From positions 109,977 to 173,976 of the forward strand of contig NZ_JAOQJU010000004.1 in the NCBI RefSeq assembly GCF_025567385.1: a DNA stretch of 64,000 bases, written 5' to 3'. The notes under the pieces were generated by a model that was given only the letters and a program-made list of their open reading frames with translations, was not told where the DNA came from and ran no database searches. The position numbers and the translations under genes are program-made. Within the stretch, counting starts at the first letter, position 1. Every line of letters begins with the position of its first letter. The DNA comes from Claveliimonas acetigenes. GTDB lineage: Bacteria; Bacillota; Clostridia; Lachnospirales; Lachnospiraceae. Below are positions 1 to 8,188 of the stretch, piece after piece.

Positions 1-1
1 A

Positions 2-607
2 AGTTATATAATGAGAAGAGTTGTGGTACATGCATCTACTAAAAGTTACAATAATTTATTTACTTCATTGATTTTGAATAAAGTGCTGGATTCGCAGACT
101 TTAACTTTACGTTTAAAAGGAATTGGTGATGCAACTACATATTGTCCAGATGATAATGAAATGAAAATTGGCTTTGAAACATCAAAACTGGTTAATCTGC
201 AATCAAAAGGAATTATTTATTTGTTAGAAAGTAAAATTCGTTCAGACAATAGTTCTACAGCATTGCTTGGATTTAATAATTACAGTTTGGAACATTTAAT
301 GCCAAAGAAATGGAGAAATAATTGGGGAGCTTGCGCGACAGAAGATGATGCAAAAAAAAGAGATTCTCTATTACTGACATTGGGGAATTTGGCGATTATT
401 CCACAAGCTTTAAATGCATCTATACGTGATGCTGCATGGAATGTAAAAAAGGCAGGAAAGGGACAAAATAAACCAGGTTTACTTTTGTGTGCGAGCGGAC
501 TTTATACATTACATGACGTACTTCAAAAAAATGATTGGAACGAACATGAAATAGAAAATCGTGCAGAATGGCTCTTAGCTAATGCACAGAATATTTGGAA
601 AATATAG
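2..607 (+). CDS. C-terminal part of a GmrSD/DUF262-DUF1524-type protein (partial)
   Basis: The frame is open to the left edge, so the 5' part probably lies outside the window; the ATG at 11 need not be the true start. The visible ~200 residues carry a DUF1524-like HNH motif (LEHLMPKKW, His codon at 293-295), then TLGNLAIIPQALNASI and a conserved N..W..KK segment. This combination is typical of the nuclease half of DUF262/DUF1524 (GmrSD-like) type IV restriction proteins, which cut modified foreign DNA. The N-terminal DUF262 part cannot be seen. It is followed by a strong terminator. Family assignment is from motif recall; the defence role is inferred. Confidence 0.7.
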   Translation, partial: SYIMRRVVVHASTKSYNNLFTSLILNKVLDSQTLTLRLKGIGDATTYCPDDNEMKIGFETSKLVNLQSKGIIYLLESKIRSDNSSTALLGFNNYSLEHLMPKKWRNNWGACATEDDAKKRDSLLLTLGNLAIIPQALNASIRDAAWNVKKAGKGQNKPGLLLCASGLYTLHDVLQKNDWNEHEIENRAEWLLANAQNIWKI

Positions 608-637
608 AATATTCCAAATCCATAAAAGCTGAATGAA

Positions 638-697
638 AACCAATATGGGAATTTTACAGGTGGTACAAAATTTGTAAAATTCTCATATTGGTTTTTT
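638..697 (+). terminator. Rho-independent terminator after the DUF1524 gene
   Basis: A 21-bp stem (638-658 with 673-693, one G-U pair; left arm starts AACCAATATGGG) closes a 14-base loop and runs into a T tract at 692-697. It sits 30 bases after the stop codon of the DUF1524 gene. Confidence 0.85.
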
Positions 698-802
698 GGT
701 AATCTGTAAAAATTATAAATTTGGATATCAAGTAAGGTTTCGGATTTTTGATTTTTATGTATTTTTCAATTTTGGATATGGCTCCGAAATTGGCAATTTT
801 GC

Positions 803-1169
803 GGAAGTGTATCCACACTTCCTGTCCTTGCTGTTTTTATAATCACACAGTGATTTCACAGGGATATAGGGATATTTAGCCTATTTTATATCCCTGTGTT
901 GTGACCGGAAAAATTCGGGGAACCAAGTGTATATTTATGCTGAATGTGAGGAACTGGGGAGCACAATCCTCAGCAAGATTCCTACGTCCGGAAAATACTA
1001 TATTGCTAAAATAGCGATATGGTATTACCGGGGTGGATCTTGCTCTAGTGTGTACTGAGACCTCGGCATAAATAGAAAAATGGGTTTGGGGAATCCCCAG
1101 CAAGATGAAAACCTGATGAGAGAATATTGTGATGAAAGACAATATTGTTAAACACAGGTGGATCTTGCT
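803..1169. other. Non-coding stretch with nested inverted repeats, including two copies of a structured unit
   Basis: No convincing gene lies between 698 and 1350. The stretch is full of inverted repeats: GGAAGTGT/ACACTTCC (803-810/815-822), CACAGGGATATA/TATATCCCTGTG (857-868/887-898), and TATTTATGC/GCATAAATA (932-940/1066-1074). Two related units follow, each a small GC hairpin, then AGCAAGAT, an inner hairpin, and GGTGGATCTTGCTCT. Unit 1 has arms 972-979/1037-1044 and unit 2 has arms 1099-1106/1162-1169. The inner closing stem differs in sequence but stays paired (CCGG/CCGG against CCTG/CAGG), and the unit-1 inner stem uses G-U pairs. This favours an RNA structure, though a palindromic DNA element is also possible. 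Strand unknown. Confidence 0.5.
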
Positions 1170-1350
1170 CTGGGGTAAGAAAGAAGTATCTTTATATTAT
1201 CAAAATGATATTTGGAGTTTATGTTGTTGGAAAGTCGTAAGCAGGAAGATAACTTCAAGTTGTTGGTGCAAATATAATGAATAGAAGTGTCCAGTACATT
1301 TTTGGTGATGGGTATTTTGGTGGAATCCATTTTTATTTATTTTTGAATAA

Positions 1351-1574
1351 TATAATTTTGAATCTGCAGCCGATTCTGCCTGCCGGACAATGTTTTTAGA
1401 TATCTGTAAACGTCACGGACTGGAACTTGATGAAGAACCATCGTATGATGGAAGAAAGTATTTGGAAACACGATAGAAGCAAACGCTGTACTTATCGTCT
1501 TGTCTGGCAGGGAAGATTATTAGGCATTAACCAGAGAGATATCGGCAGAGAAAACAGAAGTGATAGACAATGAT
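1351..1574 (+). pseudogene. Short gene remnants in two frames
   Basis: A 41-codon open stretch (1351-1476) encodes MFLDICKRHGLELDEEPSYD and ends at a stop. A second frame (up to 1574) encodes KRCTYRLVWQGRLLGINQRD and ends at TGA. Neither has a good start or ribosome binding site. The first peptide reminds me of the C-terminal part of relaxase/mobilisation proteins, but this is a weak recollection. The two pieces are best read as debris of mobile-element genes. Confidence 0.3.
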
Positions 1575-1802
1575 ATTTGTTAGATATGCTTCTTGTCGTT
1601 GGCTGCATCATATTAAAACGCTTTTTACGTTAAAAAAGTGCTGTGATCACAAGGCTTTTTGCAAGCAAAAATGAAAAGGCTATATATAGGTAGCCTGTGA
1701 AACTGGAAGTGCCCATTTTGGGCCTGATTTAAAGAATAATGTTCTGACAGAGACCAATGGAATGACTCTCTGCTGGGGCTCCAAAAGAAAGGAAAAATGA
1801 TT

Positions 1803-2378
1803 ATGGAAAAAATGATGAATACAAAAACAGAGGGTAACACATTTACAAAGAAAATCGGGCAGACAGTCTATGTTGACTATACTGCACAGTTTCCATGGGA
1901 AGCAAAAGAAGAATTTCCATTACTTTTTAATTCAATTTATAGAAACTACAAGACTGTCGAAGTAATTGCCAATAGCATTGGAGCGTATTTTGCTATCAAT
2001 GCCTTATCAAATCAGCAAATAGAGAAAGCATATTTTATTTCGCCCGTTGTAGATATGGAAAGGCTTATTGCTGATATGATGATTTGGGCAAATGTTACAG
2101 AGGATGAACTCAAAGAGAAAAAAGAAATTCAGACAACCTTTGGAGAGACTCTTTCATGGGATTATCTTTGCTATGCAAGAGAAAATCCTATTATATGGGA
2201 AATCCCAACGCACATTTTGTATGGTGAAAAAGATAATCTTACCGCTTATGGAACGATATTTGAATTTGTACAGAGGACTAATTCAACACTTTCTATTATG
2301 AAAAATAGAGAGCATTGGTTTCATACGGATGAACAAATGAAATTTCTTGATGAATGGATAATAAAATCTTCCAAATAA
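1803..2378 (+). CDS. Alpha/beta hydrolase, probably lacking its N-terminal strand region
   Basis: 191 residues from the ATG at 1803; an earlier ATG at 1797 is too close to the purine-rich AGAAAGGA site. A nucleophile-elbow-like segment (ANSIGAYFAINAL, Ser at about residue 60), an acid-type segment (ILYGEKDNLT) and a late His (EHWFHTDEQ) have the order of an alpha/beta hydrolase catalytic triad. Small hydrolases of this type usually begin with an oxyanion segment (GxG) before the elbow. Here the N-terminus is short and unlike that (MMNTKTEGNTFTKKIG), so the gene may be a truncated or re-started copy. It sits downstream of debris and convergent with the MerR gene. Substrate unknown. Confidence 0.6.
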   Translation: MEKMMNTKTEGNTFTKKIGQTVYVDYTAQFPWEAKEEFPLLFNSIYRNYKTVEVIANSIGAYFAINALSNQQIEKAYFISPVVDMERLIADMMIWANVTEDELKEKKEIQTTFGETLSWDYLCYARENPIIWEIPTHILYGEKDNLTAYGTIFEFVQRTNSTLSIMKNREHWFHTDEQMKFLDEWIIKSSK

Positions 2379-2435
2379 ATTCAAGTTTGGAGAATTGAGA
2401 AAATCGGAAGTTGCTGTGTCAACTGTACCGATATA

Positions 2436-2837
2436 TCACTTCAGCAATTCCGGAACAAGATTACTGTAATACGCTGTCTTGCCTGACAGCACATCGTCAT
2501 AGAATCTCTGCTTCCAGTCAATGTATGCCACTGCCTTTTGCAGTTCAACAATGGATTGGAGCAAGGTTTCTTTTTTTTCCGCAAGAATCACCTTACGTTC
2601 TGGAATTGTGCCTTCGCCCTCCATGCACAAAGCAAGATATTGCTTCATCTCTGCAATGCTCATTCCACAGCTTTTCAGGCAGTTCAGACTCTGAATCCAT
2701 TTGATGTCATGTTCGTCAAAGACACGATAATTTCGTCTGTCTCGCTTGACATTGGGGACCAATCCCTCGTTGCAGTAGAATTTCAGATTTTCATAGGTCA
2801 TATTGGTGAGAGTACAAGCCTCTTTCATAGAATACAC
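2436..2837 (-). CDS. MerR family transcriptional regulator
   Basis: 133 residues. The N-terminus has the MerR winged-helix signature (MYSMKEACTLTNMTYENLKFY, then RNYRVFDEHDIKWIQ), followed by the second helical segment (LKSCGMSIAEMKQYLALC) and a coiled-coil dimerisation helix. No cysteine cluster typical of metal sensors is seen, so the signal is more likely a small organic molecule. The gene is divergent from the aldo/keto reductase at 2941. A MerR-type promoter with a dyad lies between them, which makes the reductase the likely target and the regulator likely autoregulated. Confidence 0.9.
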   Translation of the reverse strand: MYSMKEACTLTNMTYENLKFYCNEGLVPNVKRDRRNYRVFDEHDIKWIQSLNCLKSCGMSIAEMKQYLALCMEGEGTIPERKVILAEKKETLLQSIVELQKAVAYIDWKQRFYDDVLSGKTAYYSNLVPELLK

Positions 2838-2867
2838 AAAAAAGCCTCCTGTTTTTGAAAAAAATCC

Positions 2868-2901
2868 TTGACCGGTAGTAACTACCGGCTGTTACGATAA
2901 T
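2868..2901 (+). promoter_or_regulatory. MerR-type promoter with operator dyad
   Basis: TTGACC (2868-2873) and TACGAT (2893-2898) are separated by 19 bp, the long spacer typical of MerR-activated promoters. The spacer contains a dyad, CCGGTAGTAACTACCGG (2872-2888), symmetric except for its central base. It lies between the divergent MerR and aldo/keto reductase genes and points at the reductase, whose start has a CAGGAGG site (2927-2933). Confidence 0.75.
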
Positions 2902-2940
2902 ATCACAGAATAAAATTTAATACAACAGGAGGTTTTTGTT

Positions 2941-3828
2941 ATGGACTATATTACTTTGAGCAATGGTGTGAAAATGCCACAGTTGGGCTATGGTGTATTT
3001 CAGGTGCCACAGGAGGAATGCGAACGTTGCGTACTGGATGCACTAAAGGCCGGCTATCGTGCCATTGATACGGCACAAAGCTATTTTAATGAAGAGCAGG
3101 TCGGTGCAGCAATCGAAAAAACCGGTGTTGACCGTAAAGATATTTTCCTGACCACAAAGGTCTGGATCGAGCATTACGGCTATGAGAAAGCTAAAGCGTC
3201 GGTTTTAGACTCTATGGAAAAGCTACGTACAGATTATCTTGATCTTTGCCTGCTGCATCAGCCGTATTCGGATTATTACGGGGCATGGCGGGCACTGGAA
3301 GAACTATACGAAGAAGGAAAAATTCGTGCCATTGGTGTATCTAATTTTTATCCTGACCGTTTGGTGGATATTTGCTCCTTTTCCCGCATTAAACCGATGG
3401 TAAATCAGGTGGAGGTACATCCTTTCTATCAGCAGGAAGAGGCAAAGAAGTGGATGGACAAGTACAGCGTACAGATTGAGGCCTGGGCTCCGTTTGGCGA
3501 AGGCAGAGGGAATATGTTTCAGAATCCTGTGCTGAATGAAATCGGCAAAAAGTATGGTAAAAGTGCAGCACAGGTTATTCTCCGCTGGCATTTGCAACGA
3601 GGCGTAGTGGTGATTCCAAAGTCCACACATATTGAACGAATGCAGGAAAACCTGAATGTATTCGACTTTGCACTCTCTGCGGAGGATATGGCAAGAATTG
3701 CCGCACTGGACACGAAAATGAGTGCTTTCTTTTCCCACTATGACCCGGCTAAGGTGGAATGGTTTGCAAATATGGTGGAAGAACGCAAAAAGAACCATGA
3801 CTGTACAAAAGAAAAAAAGGATTGGTAA
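2941..3828 (+). CDS. Aldo/keto reductase
   Basis: 295 residues, full length for the AKR family. It is an NAD(P)H-dependent reductase of aldehydes or ketones, predicted cytosolic. The catalytic tetrad is visible: Asp43 and Tyr48 (DTAQSY), Lys73 (TTKVW) and His106 (LLHQPY). Later cofactor-binding segments are also present (GVSNF, and IPKSTHIERMQENL for the 2'-phosphate/adenine side). The start is clear from CAGGAGG 8 bases upstream. It is the only gene downstream of the MerR promoter, which suggests induction by a compound that it helps detoxify. A terminator follows at 3916. The exact substrate cannot be read from sequence. Confidence 0.92.
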   Translation: MDYITLSNGVKMPQLGYGVFQVPQEECERCVLDALKAGYRAIDTAQSYFNEEQVGAAIEKTGVDRKDIFLTTKVWIEHYGYEKAKASVLDSMEKLRTDYLDLCLLHQPYSDYYGAWRALEELYEEGKIRAIGVSNFYPDRLVDICSFSRIKPMVNQVEVHPFYQQEEAKKWMDKYSVQIEAWAPFGEGRGNMFQNPVLNEIGKKYGKSAAQVILRWHLQRGVVVIPKSTHIERMQENLNVFDFALSAEDMARIAALDTKMSAFFSHYDPAKVEWFANMVEERKKNHDCTKEKKDW

Positions 3829-3915
3829 GGGAGGAAAAGGTTAGCAACGAAAGTACGTAACATAAGCAGATAAATTCCAGTTTGTAGAATTCAAAAATTT
3901 AATATGAAATGTGAG

Positions 3916-3955
3916 ATAGAGCGTATGGAAATAATCTATACGTTCTATTTTTTTG
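3916..3955 (+). terminator. Rho-independent terminator of the aldo/keto reductase gene
   Basis: An 11-bp stem, ATAGAGCGTAT/ATACGTTCTAT with one G-U pair, is followed by TTTTTT and lies about 90 bases after the reductase stop. Confidence 0.8.
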
Positions 3956-4248
3956 CCTTTTTTGAAAAAGTGATTAAAAAACTATTGACATTTTGTTACT
4001 GGTAGAAGCAGATGGTTATAAAAAGCTTTTGATAACTATGAGTGCAAAAACAGATAGCTGCGAAAATTTATTATGAGCTAATAGCAAAATTTGATATTTT
4101 GTGATATTGAGGGTATGGGGAATCGTAATCTCCATTAAGTTCGTCAGAGAATCATAATCCAGAAATGGGATTTTGAGTTACTCTAGGCGATACTTGCTTT
4201 AGAAAATGATTTGCCATAATGAGTTAGAATATGGGAGGAGGAAGCGTT
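3956..4248. other. AT-rich intergenic stretch with nothing recognised
   Basis: There is no open frame with a credible start and no clear structure between the reductase terminator and the terminator of the regulator on the opposite strand. Confidence 0.6.
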
Positions 4249-4281
4249 AAAAAAAGAGAGAGCCATAAGCAACTCTCTCTG
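4249..4281 (-). terminator. Rho-independent terminator of the XRE-type regulator
   Basis: Read on the minus strand, an 8-bp AGAGAGAG/CTCTCTCT stem is followed by a run of eight T. It is located 17 bases past the stop of the regulator. Confidence 0.85.
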
Positions 4282-4297
4282 TGATAAAATCAAAAAG

Positions 4298-5095
4298 TTA
4301 TAGTATCAGTGATTCGGTAAGATTACAAAAATCCTTAACAGGAATATTTTCTTTAAGTGGTAAAGCTGTCTCTAAAAAGGTTTCGTCTGCAAATCTTTCG
4401 AGTTCAGAATCAAAATATATAATTGAAGCATTTGTATTTAATTGGAATGGTGGAATTGTAACAAAATAATCATAATCTTCGTAAGAAGGAGTGGCGCAAG
4501 AAACTTTGATTTTTCCGCCCAATTTCAATTTTGCAAATTCTCCATAAATGGCAGTTAAGGCTTTTTTCCTTTCTTCATCAGAAGTAATTCTATCTACATA
4601 TCTAATATACCAATAATCTATATTTCCCTCTTTTAATTCAATTAAATAATCGTATGATCTGGGCGTTCCAGATTTTATTGTCCATTCAACTTTATGCAGA
4701 CTTGTCATCATGGAAAGTCCACGCATTAAGGTAGAAAAAAACTTTTCATGCACCTGAACAGTAGAGAGATCCAAAGAAAATCCATTGTCTGCAATTATCT
4801 TTTTTCGTTCCCGTATTTTTTTAGAAGAATATCCCGTTGCATCATATAATTCTTGGATAAGTTCTGGATCATCAATGGCTTTTGCAATTTTATCAATAGT
4901 GCTTTTATATGGTCTTCCAGATCGGGCACCGTTGAGCATTCGTGAAATGGTTGCATTATTTAAGCCTGTTTGTTCAGATAATTCTTTTTGTGTTTTTTTC
5001 TGTAAAATGATTTGAAGTATATTGATGAATCTTTCCTGATCGTAAACGCTGTCAGGATTTATTAGTGTGCCTGAATTTGATATAAATTCGTTCAT
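4298..5095 (-). CDS. XRE-type HTH regulator with a large unassigned C-terminal domain
   Basis: 265 residues. Residues about 25-75 form a helix-turn-helix (QKKTQKELSEQTGLNNATISRMLNG, followed by RPYKSTIDKIAKAID). The remaining ~170 residues contain no motif I recognise. They include several Tyr-rich segments (PRSYDYLIELKEGNIDYWYIRYVDR) that could be a ligand- or partner-binding fold. It is divergent from the recombinase operon, and the shared 240-bp intergenic region carries iterated 9-bp boxes. By analogy with phage-like repressors, it probably represses the recombinases and itself. Its size and domain plan differ from small phage repressors. Confidence 0.75.
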   Translation of the reverse strand: MNEFISNSGTLINPDSVYDQERFINILQIILQKKTQKELSEQTGLNNATISRMLNGARSGRPYKSTIDKIAKAIDDPELIQELYDATGYSSKKIRERKKIIADNGFSLDLSTVQVHEKFFSTLMRGLSMMTSLHKVEWTIKSGTPRSYDYLIELKEGNIDYWYIRYVDRITSDEERKKALTAIYGEFAKLKLGGKIKVSCATPSYEDYDYFVTIPPFQLNTNASIIYFDSELERFADETFLETALPLKENIPVKDFCNLTESLIL

Positions 5096-5106
5096 TCAAA
5101 TCTCCT

Positions 5107-5311
5107 CTTGATTTCTTTGACTTTGTATAAATTGACTTCTTGTATTTTATCTTATCAATTATATCCCTAAAAATCAATTTAAAACATAAAGAAATCAAAA
5201 AATACTTTATTGATATTCCCTTAAAAGTCAAAGAAATCAAAAACGTAATTGACATTTTGACGTCTTTGTGTATAATGTAAATCAAGAAGTCAAAGAAGTC
5301 AAACAAATCAA
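5107..5311. promoter_or_regulatory. Iterated TCAAAGAA(A/G) boxes between regulator and recombinase operon
   Basis: The motif TCAAAGAAATCAA recurs in this divergent region: in inverse orientation near the regulator start (about 5107-5121), partially at about 5187-5200, at 5228-5240 just upstream of the recombinase -35, and as four consecutive 8-9-bp steps at 5282-5311 (TCAAGAAG, TCAAAGAAG, TCAAACAAA, TCAAAA). The boxes bracket the promoter at 5249-5276. Operator half-sites for the adjacent XRE-type protein are the simplest reading; binding sites for the recombinases are the alternative. Confidence 0.6.
5249..5276 (+). promoter_or_regulatory. Sigma-70-type promoter of the recombinase operon
   Basis: A consensus TTGACA (5249-5254), a 16-bp spacer and a consensus TATAAT (5271-5276) are present. 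It points at the first recombinase and overlaps the iterated boxes, so it is likely strong but repressed. Confidence 0.8.
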
Positions 5312-5335
5312 AAAGAAAGGAAGGAGGGCTGTGGA

Positions 5336-6439
5336 TTGAAATATAGGGTTGTTTCGATTTTGAAAGATAATAGACCACGTTTTTTGATTATTTCTGATAT
5401 TGAAGAAATTGAAATCCTTCCATCAAAGTATTTGAAGCATCTGGATCAGATTAATGCTTCTCCGAATACTGTAAAATCCGCAGCTTTCGCACTTTCATAT
5501 TATTACAATTTTCTGCAGGAGCAAACGATAGGATTGGATGAGATTATATTGCTATCTTATTCAGAGCAGAATAAACATTTTATTGATTTCTTGTATTGGG
5601 TTAAGAGTGGAAAGCATACTGAGCATAATACACAGACGAGCAATAAGACCTGCAATATGTATCTTGGTGCAGTCTTCAGATACTACCAGTTTTTGGCACT
5701 GGAAGATGTTTTGCCAATGCTTAAAGCCTTACGAGTAAAAAAAGTATCGTATTTTGACAGTATGGGAGTAAATCATCAAAATGCAGTGAATTCGTTTAAA
5801 GGTTTCTTCAAAGAAGAAGAACCTAATCTGGAAGAAATAACATCCGAAGAAATACAGGAGCTGATAAATGCCTGTTCGAATGATAGAGATCGATTGCTGA
5901 TAGCAATGATGGCAGAAACCGGTCTTAGATTAGGGGAAATTCTGGGAATCCATTATACCGAAGATATTGATTTTGAAAGAAGAACGGTTCGGGTAAGGTA
6001 TCGTGAATACAATACCAACTTGGCAAGAGCAAAAAATGCAGAATATAGAATGGCTTTGTTAAGTAATACAACTTTTGAGTTCTTGGTTAAGTACATTTCT
6101 GATAACCGAAAAAGTCTGATGAACTCGGAGTATTTATTTACAAAATTGACTGGAAAAAACAAAGGAGAGCCATTAGATGCGGATTCTGTGTATAGCATGT
6201 TGAAAAGGCTATCCCAAAAAACGGATATCAATTCTCATCCGCATCAGCTCCGACACTATTTTGCGGAGGAAAGAAGAAAAGAAGGATGGGATTTGAATGA
6301 CATTCGTTTTGCCCTGGGGCATAAGAAAGTTGAAACTACCATTAAATACTTGGGTGAAAATAATGAACGATTGATAGAAGCGACAGATCAATACTACTCA
6401 AATAATGAAGATTTATACCAAATTGCAGATTTTCTGTAA
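5336..6439 (+). CDS. Tyrosine recombinase 1 of a Tn554/RIT-like trio
   Basis: 367 residues, close to the ~360 residues of Tn554 TnpA. A SAM-like N-terminal core-binding domain (residues ~30-130) precedes the catalytic domain, whose R-K-H-R-H-Y set appears intact: ETGLRLGEIL (Arg), HQLRHYFAEER (His and Arg) and LGHKKVETTIKYL (His and Tyr). The start is a TTG with AAGGAGG 7 bases upstream; no in-frame ATG exists near. First gene of a four- to five-gene operon with two more recombinases and a DUF6262 protein. It should catalyse integration and excision of the surrounding island. Confidence 0.9.
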   Translation: MKYRVVSILKDNRPRFLIISDIEEIEILPSKYLKHLDQINASPNTVKSAAFALSYYYNFLQEQTIGLDEIILLSYSEQNKHFIDFLYWVKSGKHTEHNTQTSNKTCNMYLGAVFRYYQFLALEDVLPMLKALRVKKVSYFDSMGVNHQNAVNSFKGFFKEEEPNLEEITSEEIQELINACSNDRDRLLIAMMAETGLRLGEILGIHYTEDIDFERRTVRVRYREYNTNLARAKNAEYRMALLSNTTFEFLVKYISDNRKSLMNSEYLFTKLTGKNKGEPLDADSVYSMLKRLSQKTDINSHPHQLRHYFAEERRKEGWDLNDIRFALGHKKVETTIKYLGENNERLIEATDQYYSNNEDLYQIADFL

Positions 6440-6457
6440 AAGGAAGGAGGGATTACC

Positions 6458-8188
6458 TTGGCAGTATTAAAAATTGTTCCGAAGTTATATCAGGAAAAAA
6501 TATCCGAGAAATTAAAGGAAGAAATATCTTTAGTTACGAATGGAGAAGCAAAATACTATAACCGGTTATACAAATTTTTCCAGTATACAGATATACAGTG
6601 TACTGCAGATATTAACTATGAAACGAGAAAAATGTATATGGATTCTCTTGAAAAAGAGGATATTTCAGAAAAATATAAAGCGGAATTACTGAGCTTATTT
6701 GATCGTTTAAAAATAGAAAATATGCCGGATGTCTATTCACAAGGAAATCCCTTCTCTGTAGAACAGGAGTTTTTTAAGCAAGACAAATTGTTTTTGCTGT
6801 ATGTCCCCAATAAGAAGAAAGCACACTCTTTTCGTCAGGTGGTCGATAAGAATGATTTGTTATGGGACTTAACGAGGATACATTCATCACAGTTGGTGCG
6901 ACAGACAAAAATATTGCTGTGTGAAATTCTGAATATGGATAAGGTACAAAGACATCGAAGATATTTTTTAGAACCATTAAAAGCACTTATACGGTTTTGC
7001 GATAAGTACGGAATAGATGATATTGAAGAAATGGAACAGGCAGATGAAAACAGATTTTATCTGTATTTAAACAAAGAGTCGGAAATTATAAAAAAACAGG
7101 CTTCTAAGATTGTTGAGTTTGCGAGAAGAACGTTATTTCTAACAGATTCAGAGACAAATTGGCAAGCGTGTATCTGGTATATGGATAGGTTTCAGTTTGA
7201 TAAATCGAGAATCAATGCCAGTTCACCTGTTAAAAGCCTTTCATTTATTAATATTTACGAAAAAGAAAATCGTTGGTATTTACAATTATACGCAAAATAT
7301 TTGGTCGGGATATCTGATCTGTCTTTATCAAATATCCGAAATACAATAAGTTTTATTTCACAATTTTTAAAATATCTGGATGGACAGAGTAAGAAAGTAA
7401 CTGAACTGGAGATGCAAGATATAGCGGATTATGTGTCTGCTTTGGATGAGTCCGATATTAAGTATTCCACTTTTAACCGATATATCACACATATGCATAC
7501 ATTTCTACAGTTTTTGAAAATGAAAAATATTGAAGTGTTGAAGTTTTATCCGGAACGATTTTTAAAAAAAGGTTTTTCGGAACACAATGAAAGAAGTGTT
7601 CCAGAAAAAACAATTGCTCATCTAATTAAGGAGCTGCCGGCATTCCCAGAGCATTTACAGTTGATGTATTTGATTTTGTTTTGCACAGGAATTAGGAAAA
7701 GCGAGGTTTGCACAATAAAATCGGGAGCCTTTTATTCACAAGGCAATGAGAATTGGATGCGCATATATCAAAGCAAAATGCGGAGAGAAAAAGTCATTCC
7801 TGTTCCTAGTTTATTGGTTGGACTGGTGAATGATTATGAAAAAAAGTATGGAATAAAAAATGGGGAGTATTTATTCAAAAATAAAAAGGGTGGTGCATTT
7901 AATGGACAGACATTTTCAAATCAGATGATTCGGGAGTGTAAGGTTCGTGGGATTGCCTGCGGAGATTATATCTTTAGAGCACACGATTACAGACATAACC
8001 TTGCAACTTCAATGTACGGAAATGGGGTTTCTATACAAGGGGTACGAGATTATCTAGGACATTCAAGTGAGAATATGACAAAACAGTACATTGATTTCAT
8101 GCCGGAACGTATTGTATCGGCTGAAGATAAATATTTCTTTAAAAATCAGTCATTTAAATTGAAAGGAGCAGAAGATGATGAAAGGTAA
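6458..8188 (+). CDS. Tyrosine recombinase 2 of the trio
   Basis: 576 residues, comparable to Tn554 TnpB (~630). The long N-terminal half is poorly conserved and may contact the arms of the recombination site. The C-terminal catalytic domain has FCTGIRKSEVC (Arg), a basic KMRREKVIPV strand, HDYRHNLATSMYG (His and Arg) and LGHSSENMTKQYI (His and Tyr). It starts, like recombinase 1, at a TTG with AAGGAGG in front (6443-6449). It lies 18 bases after recombinase 1 and overlaps recombinase 3 by 14 bases, so translation is coupled. In Tn554-like elements all three gene products act in one transposition pathway. Confidence 0.88.
   Translation: MAVLKIVPKLYQEKISEKLKEEISLVTNGEAKYYNRLYKFFQYTDIQCTADINYETRKMYMDSLEKEDISEKYKAELLSLFDRLKIENMPDVYSQGNPFSVEQEFFKQDKLFLLYVPNKKKAHSFRQVVDKNDLLWDLTRIHSSQLVRQTKILLCEILNMDKVQRHRRYFLEPLKALIRFCDKYGIDDIEEMEQADENRFYLYLNKESEIIKKQASKIVEFARRTLFLTDSETNWQACIWYMDRFQFDKSRINASSPVKSLSFINIYEKENRWYLQLYAKYLVGISDLSLSNIRNTISFISQFLKYLDGQSKKVTELEMQDIADYVSALDESDIKYSTFNRYITHMHTFLQFLKMKNIEVLKFYPERFLKKGFSEHNERSVPEKTIAHLIKELPAFPEHLQLMYLILFCTGIRKSEVCTIKSGAFYSQGNENWMRIYQSKMRREKVIPVPSLLVGLVNDYEKKYGIKNGEYLFKNKKGGAFNGQTFSNQMIRECKVRGIACGDYIFRAHDYRHNLATSMYGNGVSIQGVRDYLGHSSENMTKQYIDFMPERIVSAEDKYFFKNQSFKLKGAEDDER

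Noticed and set aside
1113..1137. Hammerhead-like CTGATGAG ... GAAA arrangement in the structured region
   Set aside because: The helix after CTGATGAG does not close in front of a GAAA with a third stem and cleavage triplet, so the core does not fold as a hammerhead.
2411..2858. Plus-strand frames opposite the MerR gene
   Set aside because: The MerR frame on the other strand has clear domain motifs and a matching divergent promoter.
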